DNA from: an uncultured bacterium
Lineage (GTDB): Bacteria > Cyanobacteriota > Vampirovibrionia > Gastranaerophilales > Gastranaerophilaceae
NCBI GenBank assembly: GCA_902475545.1
Contig: CABRZP010000023.1
Span: 1 to 22,303, forward strand
DNA: 22,303 nt
Reading direction: 5' to 3'
Below, piece after piece: positions 1-6,460 of this stretch. Positions within the stretch are counted from its first letter, which is position 1, and the number at the start of each line of letters is the position of its first letter. The notes under the pieces are model-generated. The model saw nothing but the letters and a program-made list of their open reading frames with translations, ran no database searches and had not been told where the DNA came from. The position numbers and the translations under genes are program-made.

Positions 1-12
1 CTTTTTTGTTGA

Positions 13-408
13 TTAACGTTTTGAGAATTGGAATCTCTTACGAGCTCTTTTTCTACCATATTTTTTACGTTCTTTAACACGTGGGTCTCTTGTTAATAGA
101 CCTTCTAATTTAAGAACATTTTTGAATTCTTCATTAGATTTAACCAACGCTCTTGAAATACCGTGTCTGATAGCACCACATTGTGATACTACACCACCAC
201 CAACAGCTTTAACTCTAACATCATATCTGTCTTGAGTTTCAGTTAAAACAAGTGGTCTATATACTAGCATTTCGATAGCCGGTCTGTTACCGATATAATC
301 AGTTAATTTTTTACCGTTAACGAAAATTCTACCGCTGCCTTTAACTAATTTAACAACTGCAATAGATGATTTTCTACGGCCTGTTGCCATAATATCTTTA
401 TCTGCCAT
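13..408 (-). CDS. rpsI: 30S ribosomal protein S9
   Basis: This 131-residue protein is uS9 of the small ribosomal subunit, whose C-terminal tail reaches the P-site tRNA. The N-terminal GRRKSSIA stretch, the central GGGVVSQ segment and the basic end KRARKRFQFSKR, closing on the family-typical SKR, are all visible. Length is normal for the family. The start is supported by a GGAGG on the minus strand at about 416-420. The ATG overlaps the rplM stop codon (TAATG), so the two are translationally coupled, as expected for the universal rplM-rpsI pair. A second Met (MATGRRK) six codons in is possible but has poorer ribosome-binding-site spacing. This is the last complete gene of the leftward operon in the window. 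Confidence 0.98.
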   Translation of the reverse strand: MADKDIMATGRRKSSIAVVKLVKGSGRIFVNGKKLTDYIGNRPAIEMLVYRPLVLTETQDRYDVRVKAVGGGVVSQCGAIRHGISRALVKSNEEFKNVLKLEGLLTRDPRVKERKKYGRKRARKRFQFSKR

Positions 409-845
409 TATTTAGCCTCCTTTTCCAAGGTAACAGGTTTTTGTGCTGCATGTGGATGTTCTGGTCCAACATAAACTTTTAATTTGTTGAATTGTTCAGC
501 ACCTAAAGTATTGTGTTGTAACATACCACGAACAGCATGTTCAATAACAATTCTAGGATCTTTTTCCATCAACTCTTTAAAGCTTGCTGATTTTAATCCA
601 CCCGGATAACCTGTGTGGTGTAAATAAATTTTGTCAGTTTCTTTTTTACCTGTAACTTTCACTTTTTCTGCGTTGATAACGATTACAAAATCACCGGTAT
701 CTACGTTTGGAGTGTATTCAGGTTTGTTTTTTCCTCTTAAAATGTTTGCAATTCTAACAGCTAAGCGACCTAAAGTTTCGCCTTCTGCGTCGATTACATA
801 CCATTTTCTTTCAACTTCAAGAGGTTTTGCTGAATATGTTTTCAT
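408..845 (-). CDS. rplM: 50S ribosomal protein L13
   Basis: This 145-residue protein is uL13 of the large subunit, an early assembly protein. Family marks seen include WYVIDAEGETLGRLA near the N terminus, the NVDTGDFVIVINAEKV segment, and the HHTGYPGG and VRGMLQHN motifs. A GGAGA element sits a few bases before the ATG. The gene follows truA by 21 bases and overlaps rpsI by one base, matching the truA-rplM-rpsI order of cyanobacteria and many Firmicutes. Nothing unusual was seen. Confidence 0.98.
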   Translation of the reverse strand: MKTYSAKPLEVERKWYVIDAEGETLGRLAVRIANILRGKNKPEYTPNVDTGDFVIVINAEKVKVTGKKETDKIYLHHTGYPGGLKSASFKELMEKDPRIVIEHAVRGMLQHNTLGAEQFNKLKVYVGPEHPHAAQKPVTLEKEAK

Positions 846-866
846 TGCATTTCTCCATATATTGTT

Positions 867-1757
867 TTAATACATTACTTTCATTAGTGTTAATCCATAC
901 GGACTAACTGTCATTCCAGCCTTGCGGCGGTCTTTGGCTTCAAGAACATCTAACATGTGTTCAGGTGCCAGATTATGTCCTTCTATTTCTAAAAGGGTTC
1001 CGACAATTGTTCTTACCATATTGTATAGAAATCTGTTTCCAACAATATCGATAACAACTTTGTCGCCGACCTTTGAAACTTTCGCTTCATATATAATGCA
1101 AATTGTGCTCGGGTTAAGCGTTCCGGAACTCTTGAAACTTGAAAAATCATGTTCTCCTAGCAAATAATTTAAAGATTCTTGCATCCTTTTCTCATCTGTC
1201 GGATATTTCACCCTCAGTAAATCACCATCAAATGCGTTTTTACACCGTCTGTTTATAAATTCAAACCTGTAATGACGTCTTTTTGCAGATTTTTGAGCAT
1301 GAAATGATTTATCAACTTCTCGAAAATTGGTTACAGATATATCGTCAGGAAGAATTTCATTTATAGAATAGAGAAACTTTGAAGCAACAATCGTTTCATC
1401 TGTATCAAAATGAACTTCCTGTCCGAGTGCATTAACACCCTTATCTGTTCTTCCGGAAAAAATTGCTTTAATCGGTCGATTATTATTAGTAGCTTTTCCG
1501 CCTGTGCAATCAGAGATTGCTTCATTCCCTTCACTTTCGTTTCTGTCATTACGGCGGTCATATTGTGTTTCGCCCTGCTCGTTTCGCTCTCGCGAACCGA
1601 CTCCGGCTTCACACCAGCTACTGCGTATCAATGTTCTAAGTGCTTTTTCAAGTTCACCTTGTACTGTCGGAGCATCTATTTCTTTACCGTTTTCAAACTG
1701 AATTTGGCTTCCTGCATAGTTTTTACCGATATACTGAACCGAAATTGCATATCGCAT
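867..1757 (-). CDS. truA: tRNA pseudouridine synthase A carrying a repeat-derived insert
   Basis: TruA converts U38-U40 of tRNA anticodon arms to pseudouridine. The catalytic aspartate is D105 in the motif SGRTDKGVNALGQ, and the C-terminal half (RFLYNMVRTIVGTLLEI) is typical. In E. coli TruA the catalytic Asp is residue 60. Here about 42 extra residues (roughly 46-87, very polar, with SRERNEQGE and NESEGNEA) lie between the first helix (TVQGELEKALRTLI) and the catalytic strand (RPIKAIFSGRTD). The DNA for this insert (about 1497-1622) is homologous to the non-coding repeat at 4436-4564, so a short mobile-type repeat seems to have entered in frame without stopping the gene. The insert region is more GC-rich than its flanks. 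The gene starts 6 bases after rplQ, with no strong Shine-Dalgarno, so coupling to rplQ is likely. The family call is secure; activity with the insert is unknown. Confidence 0.93.
   Translation of the reverse strand: MRYAISVQYIGKNYAGSQIQFENGKEIDAPTVQGELEKALRTLIRSSWCEAGVGSRERNEQGETQYDRRNDRNESEGNEAISDCTGGKATNNNRPIKAIFSGRTDKGVNALGQEVHFDTDETIVASKFLYSINEILPDDISVTNFREVDKSFHAQKSAKRRHYRFEFINRRCKNAFDGDLLRVKYPTDEKRMQESLNYLLGEHDFSSFKSSGTLNPSTICIIYEAKVSKVGDKVVIDIVGNRFLYNMVRTIVGTLLEIEGHNLAPEHMLDVLEAKDRRKAGMTVSPYGLTLMKVMY
1498..1610 (-). repeat. Hairpin-rich interspersed repeat, copy 1, inside truA
   Basis: This copy shares an exact 24-base match (1498-1521 with 4436-4459), then an ungapped 39-base stretch with 9 mismatches, with the copy at 4436-4564. 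Shared architecture on the minus strand is GAAGCCGG at one end, a variable GC-rich middle, GACCGCC, a purine-rich spacer, the hairpin GCAATC-TCT-GATTGC (1506-1520) and CAGGCGG at the other end. The outer arms CCGCC (1498-1502) and GGCGG (1553-1557) can pair around the inner hairpin. The variable middle holds its own stem, TTCGC-tctc-GCGAA (1583-1596). The copy is read through as part of TruA. No terminal duplication was identified with certainty. The behaviour resembles Rickettsia palindromic elements inserted in genes, though no sequence relationship to them is claimed. Confidence 0.8.
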
Positions 1758-1763
1758 TCTTTA

Positions 1764-2192
1764 TTACACCAATTGAATTAGTGCCATTTCAGAAGCGTCA
1801 CCACGTCTTGGTGGTAAATGATAGATTCTTGTATATCCACCATTTTTATCTGAATATTTTTTACCGATAACTACAAACAATTTTCTTAAAACTGTTTGAG
1901 AAGCTAATTTTTTATCAGCTTGTGGAGCTTCAAAAACTTCACCTGAAGCTAAATCCATAAATTTACCGGTTTCTTTATTATAGATATATTTTGCAGCTTG
2001 GCGAATTGAGTTCAAGTCACCTTTTTTTGCAAGAGAAATAACTTTTTCTGCATAAGGTTTCAATGCTTTTGCACGAGCCAATGTAGTTGTTATTTCACCG
2101 TGTACAAAAAGTTCGGTAGCTAAAGAACGCAACAAAGCCTTTCTTTGGTCTTGTGCCTTACCAAGCGTATGTTTTTTTGTTTGGTGTCTCAT
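1764..2192 (-). CDS. rplQ: 50S ribosomal protein L17
   Basis: This 142-residue protein is bL17 of the large subunit, near the exit tunnel. Family features are the N-terminal MRHQTKKHTLGK, the following RKALLRSLATELFVHGEITTT split over the first helix, and the C-terminal GGYTRIYHLPPRRGD-ASEMALIQLV. At 142 residues it is longer than the usual 116-127, the extra length lying in the middle (about residues 70-105, including NKETGKFMDLASGEVF), as in some other bacterial L17s. An AAAGGAT element precedes the ATG by about ten bases. It sits between rpoA and truA in the usual order. Confidence 0.97.
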   Translation of the reverse strand: MRHQTKKHTLGKAQDQRKALLRSLATELFVHGEITTTLARAKALKPYAEKVISLAKKGDLNSIRQAAKYIYNKETGKFMDLASGEVFEAPQADKKLASQTVLRKLFVVIGKKYSDKNGGYTRIYHLPPRRGDASEMALIQLV

Positions 2193-2224
2193 TGTTCTAG
2201 TATCCTTTACTTAATTAATTTGTA

Positions 2225-3196
2225 TTATCCAATTAAATCTTCTTCTTCAACAGGGCTTGGAGCTAAATCTAAGCCGAAGTGATGAAGTCTTTCGATAACT
2301 TCGTCAGATGATTTCTTACCGAAGTTTTTAATATTTAATAAATCATGTTCTGATTTTTTCAATAGTTCTGACATTGAATTGATGCTTGCTCTTTTTAAGC
2401 AGTTATAAGCTCTTACAGACAATTCTAATTCTTCAATTGTCATTGTAGGAGTTTCTTCAACTTCACTTACAGTTTCTTCAATTTGAACAGTTGGAGCAAT
2501 TGCAGGTTGACCTGTAATTGAAGCAATTTGCATGAAGTGTTCGATAAGTAAGTTTGAAGCTTGGCTTAAAGCATTTTGAACATCAATTGAACCATTTGAC
2601 CAGATTTCAAGAGTTAACTTATCAAAGTCTAATGCATCACCAACACGAGCACTTTCAACATTGTAGCTTACACGTTTGATAGGCATGAATGTTGCATCGA
2701 TAGGTAAAACATCAATTGAAGCATCTTTAGAATCTCTTGGAACATCGTGCGGAACATATCCTTTACCTGAATCAACAATAACATCAGCATGGAATGAACC
2801 ACCATCAGCTACTGTACAGATTAACCAATCAGGGTTAACAACTTTAACACCTGCAGGCAATTGAATATCACTTGCTAATACAGGACCTGGTTTATCCACG
2901 TCAATTCTTAGGTGTTGAGATTCTTTAGATTCAGTTTTAACAACTAAACCTTTAAGATTTAACATAACATCAATTACGTCTTCTAAAACACCAGGAATTG
3001 CTGTATATTCGTGAGTAATACCTTCGATTCTTGCACTTGTAACAGCTGTACCTTCAAGACTTGATAATAATACACGTCTTAAAGAATTACCGATAGTTGT
3101 ACCGAATCCTCTTTCTAACGGTTCAATAACAAATTTACCATATTGTGAACCATCAGAACTGGTTGCTGTATTAACACATTTAATTTTTAATTCCAT
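2225..3196 (-). CDS. rpoA: DNA-directed RNA polymerase subunit alpha
   Basis: This 323-residue alpha subunit dimerises to nucleate the RNA polymerase core and contacts upstream promoter DNA and activators. The N-terminal domain (about 1-230) has the dimer/assembly motif RGFGTTIGNSLRRVLLSSL and the segment GVLEDVIDVMLNLKG. An acidic linker (EETVSEVEE) leads to the C-terminal domain (about 253-315) with LELSVRAYNCLKRA and the helix-hairpin NIKNFGKKSSDEV. Length is normal. A GGAG element lies before the ATG. The gene lies between rpsD and rplQ as in Firmicutes. No anomaly was seen. Confidence 0.98.
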   Translation of the reverse strand: MELKIKCVNTATSSDGSQYGKFVIEPLERGFGTTIGNSLRRVLLSSLEGTAVTSARIEGITHEYTAIPGVLEDVIDVMLNLKGLVVKTESKESQHLRIDVDKPGPVLASDIQLPAGVKVVNPDWLICTVADGGSFHADVIVDSGKGYVPHDVPRDSKDASIDVLPIDATFMPIKRVSYNVESARVGDALDFDKLTLEIWSNGSIDVQNALSQASNLLIEHFMQIASITGQPAIAPTVQIEETVSEVEETPTMTIEELELSVRAYNCLKRASINSMSELLKKSEHDLLNIKNFGKKSSDEVIERLHHFGLDLAPSPVEEEDLIG

Positions 3197-3267
3197 TATT
3201 TTATTCTCCTAGTTAAAATCTACTTAATTGCTAGTTATTTAAGCTAATGCTTATCTACTTACAATTC

Positions 3268-3870
3268 CTATTTAGAATAATATTCGATAACAAGTTGTTC
3301 CTTGATTTCCGGATCTAATTCTTCTCTTTCAGGAATTCTGTCAAATGTAATTTTTAATGCATCTTTATCAATTGTCATCCAAGCTGGAGCACAAGCCATA
3401 TCGATCATTCCGATTACATCTTGTAAATATTTTGCACTTCTTGTTTTAACTGTAACTACATCACCTGCTTTTACTAAGTATGATGGAATATCAACTTTTT
3501 TACCGTTAACAAGTACATGACCGTGGTTAACGATTTGTCTTGTTTGTTTACGGGTGATACCGAAGCCTGCTCTGTATAAAGTATTATCTAATCTTCTTTC
3601 TAATAATTGTAATAAGATAGTACCTGTAACACCTTTTCTTCTTGCTGCTTCGTTGTAGTATCTTACGAATTGTTTTTCGCTTACTAAGTAAGTGAATCTG
3701 ATTTTTTGTTTTTCAGCTAAATGGATAGCATATTCAGAAAGTTTTTTTCTAACTGCACCATGCTGACCTGAAGCTGTTTGTCTCATAGAAGAAGTTAATT
3801 TTCTATTTGACAAATCTTTAACTTTCTTATTTCTAAATAATTTATTGGTTGGTCCTGTATATCTTGACAT
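3268..3870 (-). CDS. rpsD: 30S ribosomal protein S4
   Basis: This 200-residue uS4 is a primary 16S rRNA-binding protein that nucleates the 5' domain of the small subunit and in many bacteria represses its own operon. The S4 RNA-binding domain is clear (about residues 90-155: ERRLDNTLYRAGF, then VNHGHVLVNGKKVDIPSY), and the protein ends in the typical YYSK. The N terminus lacks the four zinc-binding cysteines, so this is the zinc-free form. An AAGGAG lies about ten bases before the ATG. It sits between rpsK and rpoA, as in Clostridia and Bacteroidetes. A 120-base leader with two inverted repeats precedes it and is listed separately. Confidence 0.97.
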   Translation of the reverse strand: MSRYTGPTNKLFRNKKVKDLSNRKLTSSMRQTASGQHGAVRKKLSEYAIHLAEKQKIRFTYLVSEKQFVRYYNEAARRKGVTGTILLQLLERRLDNTLYRAGFGITRKQTRQIVNHGHVLVNGKKVDIPSYLVKAGDVVTVKTRSAKYLQDVIGMIDMACAPAWMTIDKDALKITFDRIPEREELDPEIKEQLVIEYYSK

Positions 3871-3896
3871 TGTTTAAATTTCTCCTTTATCTTTGT

Positions 3897-3943
3897 GCGG
3901 GGCATCTATGGTTTGCGTTTGGACTAAATTCGCAAGCCCCCGC
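3897..3943 (-). promoter_or_regulatory. GC-rich hairpin in the rpsD leader
   Basis: On the minus strand, 18 or so bases upstream of the rpsD Shine-Dalgarno, GCGGGGGC (3936-3943) followed by TTGCG (3931-3935) can pair with CGCAA (3913-3917) and GCCCCGC (3897-3903). The stem has one bulged base and a nine-base internal bulge. It is the most GC-rich spot in a very AT-rich operon. S4 controls its own synthesis through leader RNA in several bacteria, so an S4-responsive leader is the leading idea. A processing site or a barrier is also possible. The structure is read by eye only. Confidence 0.5.
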
Positions 3944-3958
3944 GATACTAACATTAAA

Positions 3959-3983
3959 TTACCTTTTTATATTAAAAAGGTAA
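3959..3983 (-). terminator. AT-rich perfect hairpin after rpsK
   Basis: A perfect 10-bp inverted repeat, TTACCTTTTT (3959-3968) and AAAAAGGTAA (3974-3983) with a 5-base loop, starts 7 bases after the rpsK stop codon on the minus strand. The stem has only two G-C pairs and lacks a clean U-tract, so it is at best a weak terminator or attenuator. It may instead be an RNA processing or stability hairpin separating rpsK from rpsD. Confidence 0.35.
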
Positions 3984-3990
3984 ACGCAGA

Positions 3991-4377
3991 TTATACTCTA
4001 CGTTTTTTAGGTGGACGACATCCGTTGTGAGGGATAGGAGTTACGTCTTTAATAAGAGTAATTTCTAAACCTGCAGCTTGGATTGCTCTGATTGCAGTTT
4101 CTCTACCTGAACCAGGTCCTTTAATATGAACTTCAACTTTTTTCATACCTTGGTCAATTGATTTTTTAGCTACCATTTCAGCTGCAGATTGAGCTGCAAA
4201 TGGAGTACCTTTTCTAGCTCCTTTGAAGCCAGAAGCACCTGCTGTTGCCCAAGCAATAGCATTACCTTGAGTATCAGTAGAAGTTACAATTGTATTGTTA
4301 AAAGTAGATTGAATATGTACAACCCCTTGCAATACATTTTTCTTTTCTTTTTTCTTAGTTTTTTGTGGTCTTGCCAT
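3991..4377 (-). CDS. rpsK: 30S ribosomal protein S11
   Basis: This 128-residue uS11 lies in the platform of the small subunit and interacts with 16S rRNA near the mRNA exit. Family marks are HIQSTFNNTIVTSTD, the GARKGTPFAAQ segment, KGPGSGRETAIRA and the C-terminal VTPIPHNGCRPPKKRRV, all present. Length is standard. AAGGAT lies before the ATG. The gene follows rpsM but is separated from it by an unusually long gap (4378-4566) that contains the second copy of the repeat found in truA. Confidence 0.98.
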   Translation of the reverse strand: MARPQKTKKKEKKNVLQGVVHIQSTFNNTIVTSTDTQGNAIAWATAGASGFKGARKGTPFAAQSAAEMVAKKSIDQGMKKVEVHIKGPGSGRETAIRAIQAAGLEITLIKDVTPIPHNGCRPPKKRRV

Positions 4378-4435
4378 TTCTTTATCCTTTTTCTTTGTTA
4401 CTTTTATTTTTTATAATTTATACCGATTATTTATA

Positions 4436-4564
4436 CCGCCTGTGCAATCAGAGATTGCTACGTTCCTTTCACTATCATTTCAGTTACAACGGCGGTCACA
4501 TAATGTTCCGCTTCCTGCCAATCTTGCTAATCGCAAGTTTGCACCGAAGCTCCACACCGGCTTC
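4436..4564 (-). repeat. Hairpin-rich interspersed repeat, copy 2, between rpsM and rpsK
   Basis: This copy is homologous to the insert in truA (exact 24-base match at 4436-4459 against 1498-1521, then 30 of 39 matching). Conserved parts are the hairpin GCAATC-AGA-GATTGC (4444-4458), the enclosing ACCGCC (4435-4440) and GGCGGT (4491-4496), and the end GAAGCCGG (4557-4564, minus strand). The middle is about 16 bases longer than in copy 1 and carries a different stem, CTTGC-taatc-GCAAG (4523-4537). Near the end CGAAGC (4545-4550) pairs with GCTTCG (4560-4565). The copy stops directly at the rpsM stop codon (4567-4569). It lies in the operon transcript and would be transcribed in the same orientation as in truA. 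Confidence 0.8.
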
Positions 4565-4566
4565 GC

Positions 4567-4932
4567 CTATTTTTTCTTAGAAACAGGTCCTGTTTTTTTA
4601 CCGCGTTGAGTTCTAGCATTTGTTTTAGTTCTTTGTCCACGGCATGGAAGTTTACGTTTATGTCTCATTCCTCTGAATGAACCAATTTCTTGTAAACGTT
4701 TGATATTCATTGTAATTTCACGTCTTAAATCACCTTCAATATGGTAGTTAGATAATTCATTACGTAATAATTTAATATCTTCATCTGTTAAATCGTCTGT
4801 TCTTAAGTCTGGTGAAATTCCGGTTGCTGCTAAGATTTTTTTACTTCTAGCAGGTCCTATACCAAAAATGTAAGTTAATGCTACTTCCATTCTTTTGTTA
4901 CGAGGTAAATCTACCCCTACTAATCTTGCCAT
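4567..4932 (-). CDS. rpsM: 30S ribosomal protein S13
   Basis: This 121-residue uS13 lies in the head of the small subunit and makes the bridges to the large subunit and P-site tRNA. It begins MARLVGVDLPRNKR, followed by the helix-turn YIFGIGPARSKKIL, and ends with the basic RGQRTKTNARTQRGKK tail. An in-frame upstream Met exists 11 codons earlier (4965), but AAGGAG lies at the right distance from the ATG at 4932, and homologues begin MAR. The stop codon abuts repeat copy 2, so the last residues (PVSKKK) may have been touched by the insertion. Confidence 0.97.
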   Translation of the reverse strand: MARLVGVDLPRNKRMEVALTYIFGIGPARSKKILAATGISPDLRTDDLTDEDIKLLRNELSNYHIEGDLRREITMNIKRLQEIGSFRGMRHKRKLPCRGQRTKTNARTQRGKKTGPVSKKK

Positions 4933-5232
4933 TTTACTTTTCTCCTTTTCTTGGCTTTTGTGCAACCTCGGAATTTTTCGTTAATTTAAAGCAACCGCCT
5001 TATTTTCGATATCCCTTATTTGCACCGGGTGTTAGATTTTTTTTGATATGAGGCATAAATACTTCCTCACCATTGACCGTTTAAGTCCGTCAATTCGACT
5101 TTCTCGTCTGTATTAAATTATTGTTTCACGCTTCACTGCCATTCACTTCATTTTATTTCATAAAATTTTCGTTCATTCGTTTCGCGCTACTTCGAGTTCG
5201 TTCGCATACGCTCACTCCACTCTACACAAAAT
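4933..5232. other. 300-base rpmJ-rpsM gap with purine-rich repeat-like segment
   Basis: No gene was seen in this gap inside a ribosomal operon. Minus strand, first part (about 5150-5225): a purine-rich, higher-GC stretch with GCGAACGAACTCGAAG, GCGCGAAACGAATGAACG and AGTGAATGGCAGTGAAGCG. It shares the string GCGAAACGA with the middle of the truA repeat and looks like a degenerate element of the same general type, but a full alignment could not be made by eye. Second part: an inverted repeat TGAGG (5049-5053)/CCTCA (5065-5069). The end holds the rpsM ribosome binding site. Confidence 0.4.
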
Positions 5233-5346
5233 TTAACCTTGACGTTGTTTGTGTTTAGGGTTTTCACAAATTACGGCAATTCTGCCTTTTCTTTTAATAC
5301 ATTTGCATTTGTCGCAAATTTTCTTTACTGATGATCTTACTTTCAT
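5233..5346 (-). CDS. rpmJ: 50S ribosomal protein L36
   Basis: This 37-residue bL36 is the smallest ribosomal protein and lies near the peptidyl transferase region of the large subunit. The reading frame starts MKVRSSVKKICDKCK and ends NPKHKQRQG. The zinc-binding set C11, C14, C27 and H32 is intact, so this is the zinc-containing form. AAGGAC lies nine or so bases before the ATG. It lies between infA and rpsM as in most bacteria. Confidence 0.97.
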   Translation of the reverse strand: MKVRSSVKKICDKCKCIKRKGRIAVICENPKHKQRQG

Positions 5347-5388
5347 TGTTTTGTCCTTTATATATTAGTTTGTACGTGAGATTTCTTG

Positions 5389-5604
5389 TTACTTAAGTCT
5401 AAATGTAATACGACCTTTAGTTAAATCATAAGGTGTCATCTCTACTTTCACCTTATCGCCCGGCAAAATCCTAATAAAATTTTTTCTGATTTTACCTGAT
5501 ATATGAGCCAAAATTTCATGATCATTTTCCAGTTTAACCTTGAACATTGCATTTGGCATTGATTCGACAATTGTGCCTTCTAACTCTATTACGTCTTTTG
5601 CCAT
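5389..5604 (-). CDS. infA: Translation initiation factor IF-1
   Basis: This 71-residue IF-1 is an OB-fold protein that occupies the ribosomal A site during initiation. It begins MAKDVIELEGTIVES, with PNAMFKVKLEN-HEILAHISGKIRKN in the middle and the family end GRITFRLK. An in-frame ATG 13 codons upstream (5643) would give a non-homologous extension. GAGG at the right spacing and homology place the start at 5604. It is the first gene of the leftward operon. The usual upstream secY-adk-map block is absent, so the operon is separated from the rest of the S10/spc cluster here and should have its own promoter. Confidence 0.97.
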   Translation of the reverse strand: MAKDVIELEGTIVESMPNAMFKVKLENDHEILAHISGKIRKNFIRILPGDKVKVEMTPYDLTKGRITFRLK

Positions 5605-5634
5605 ATTTTCCTCATTTTCGGCTTGGTAAACATG

Positions 5635-5686
5635 TGAACACACATGTGTTCATTTTATATCGTACTTGCTAAATATTTGATTGCAA
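5635..5686 (-). promoter_or_regulatory. Putative infA operon promoter with an 18-bp dyad
   Basis: On the minus strand a TTGCAA (5681-5686) stands 16 bases from TACGAT (5659-5664), with an overlapping TATAAA (5654-5659) as an alternative -10. Just downstream, over the predicted transcription start, lies the perfect inverted repeat TGAACACACATGTGTTCA (5635-5652; 8-bp arms, 2-base centre). The infA start is about 30 bases further on. The promoter assignment is tentative. The dyad is certain and could be an operator or a 5' hairpin of the mRNA. Confidence 0.45.
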
Positions 5687-5890
5687 GCAATTTTCTAGGT
5701 ATTTGTACATCTCTCTTAACATGAAAAATCTAAATGTTTTTATAAACATACCACACAACCATTATTTTAAACTTTAGGGCTTTTTTCTTTCATAACAAAA
5801 CTTCCCATGGTATTGTAAATTTTTATTAAGATGTTTTAATGTGCATATTTTTAATTAAACACTCGGTAAATTTTGAACATTTTTTACAAG

Positions 5891-5920
5891 TTGCCATTCT
5901 AAATTCTATTATGCTAACAT
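5891..5920 (+). promoter_or_regulatory. Putative leaderless promoter of rimI
   Basis: TTGCCA (5891-5896) is followed after 18 bases by TAACAT (5915-5920), preceded by TGC, which makes an extended -10. The box ends six bases before the ATG at 5927, so transcription should begin at or next to the start codon. No Shine-Dalgarno sequence precedes this ATG. Confidence 0.45.
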
Positions 5921-5926
5921 TAGATT

Positions 5927-6460
5927 ATGCAAACAAATATCGAAACAGTCACTATAAGAAATATGGAACAGCAAGATGTTGATGGAATTATTAACATCGA
6001 ACAACAAGCCTATGGAGACCATCACTGGTCAAAAAGTTCTTTTTTATCAGAAATAAACAACGAACTTGCCAGATACTATTCATTATTTAACATTGAAGGA
6101 GAACTTTGCGGATATGCCGGTTGTTGGCACATATTAGACGAAGTACACATTACCAACATTGCAGTAAGTTCAAACCACAGAAGAAAAAAATACGGAGAAG
6201 CACTTTTAAAAAGACTTATTGATGATTGTTATGCAGCAAAAATAAAATATATTACATTAGAAGTCAGAATTAGCAATACCGCAGCAATAAATTTATACAC
6301 AAAATACGGATTCAGCTCATTCGGAACCCGAAAAGGCTATTATCAAGACAATAATGAAGATGCCCTTATTATGTGGACAAAAAATATATTCTTTGACGAA
6401 TTCAAAATTCCATACGAAAAAATAACAAAAAGTTTAGAGGAAAAAATTTTAATAAAATGA
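5927..6460 (+). CDS. rimI: GNAT acetyltransferase, RimI-like
   Basis: This 177-residue GNAT-fold acetyltransferase probably acts on a protein N terminus (RimI acetylates the N-terminal Ala of ribosomal S18). The RimI-like segment DEVHITNIAV (about 71-80) precedes the acetyl-CoA pyrophosphate loop HRRKKYGEALL (84-94), followed by LEVRISNTAAINLYTKYGF with the Tyr often used as general acid. It is 25-30 residues longer than typical RimI, the extra being a lysine-rich tail. The ATG overlaps no upstream gene and lacks a Shine-Dalgarno. The gene lies divergent to infA and overlaps bioY by four bases (ATGA). RimI specificity is an inference from sequence; another GNAT target is possible. Confidence 0.8.
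   Translation: MQTNIETVTIRNMEQQDVDGIINIEQQAYGDHHWSKSSFLSEINNELARYYSLFNIEGELCGYAGCWHILDEVHITNIAVSSNHRRKKYGEALLKRLIDDCYAAKIKYITLEVRISNTAAINLYTKYGFSSFGTRKGYYQDNNEDALIMWTKNIFFDEFKIPYEKITKSLEEKILIK

Noticed and set aside
1410..1781. Plus-strand open frame opposite truA
   Set aside because: It runs antisense through truA and the repeat. It has no family resemblance or ribosome binding site, and the truA frame is clearly the coding one.
4365..4580. Plus-strand open frame across repeat copy 2
   Set aside because: It is antisense to the rpsK start and the repeat, with no protein-like features.
5635..5652. LexA (SOS) box at the infA dyad
   Set aside because: The dyad has GAAC and GTTC separated by 8 bases; the Bacillus-type LexA box has 4. 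There is no reason to link it to SOS.
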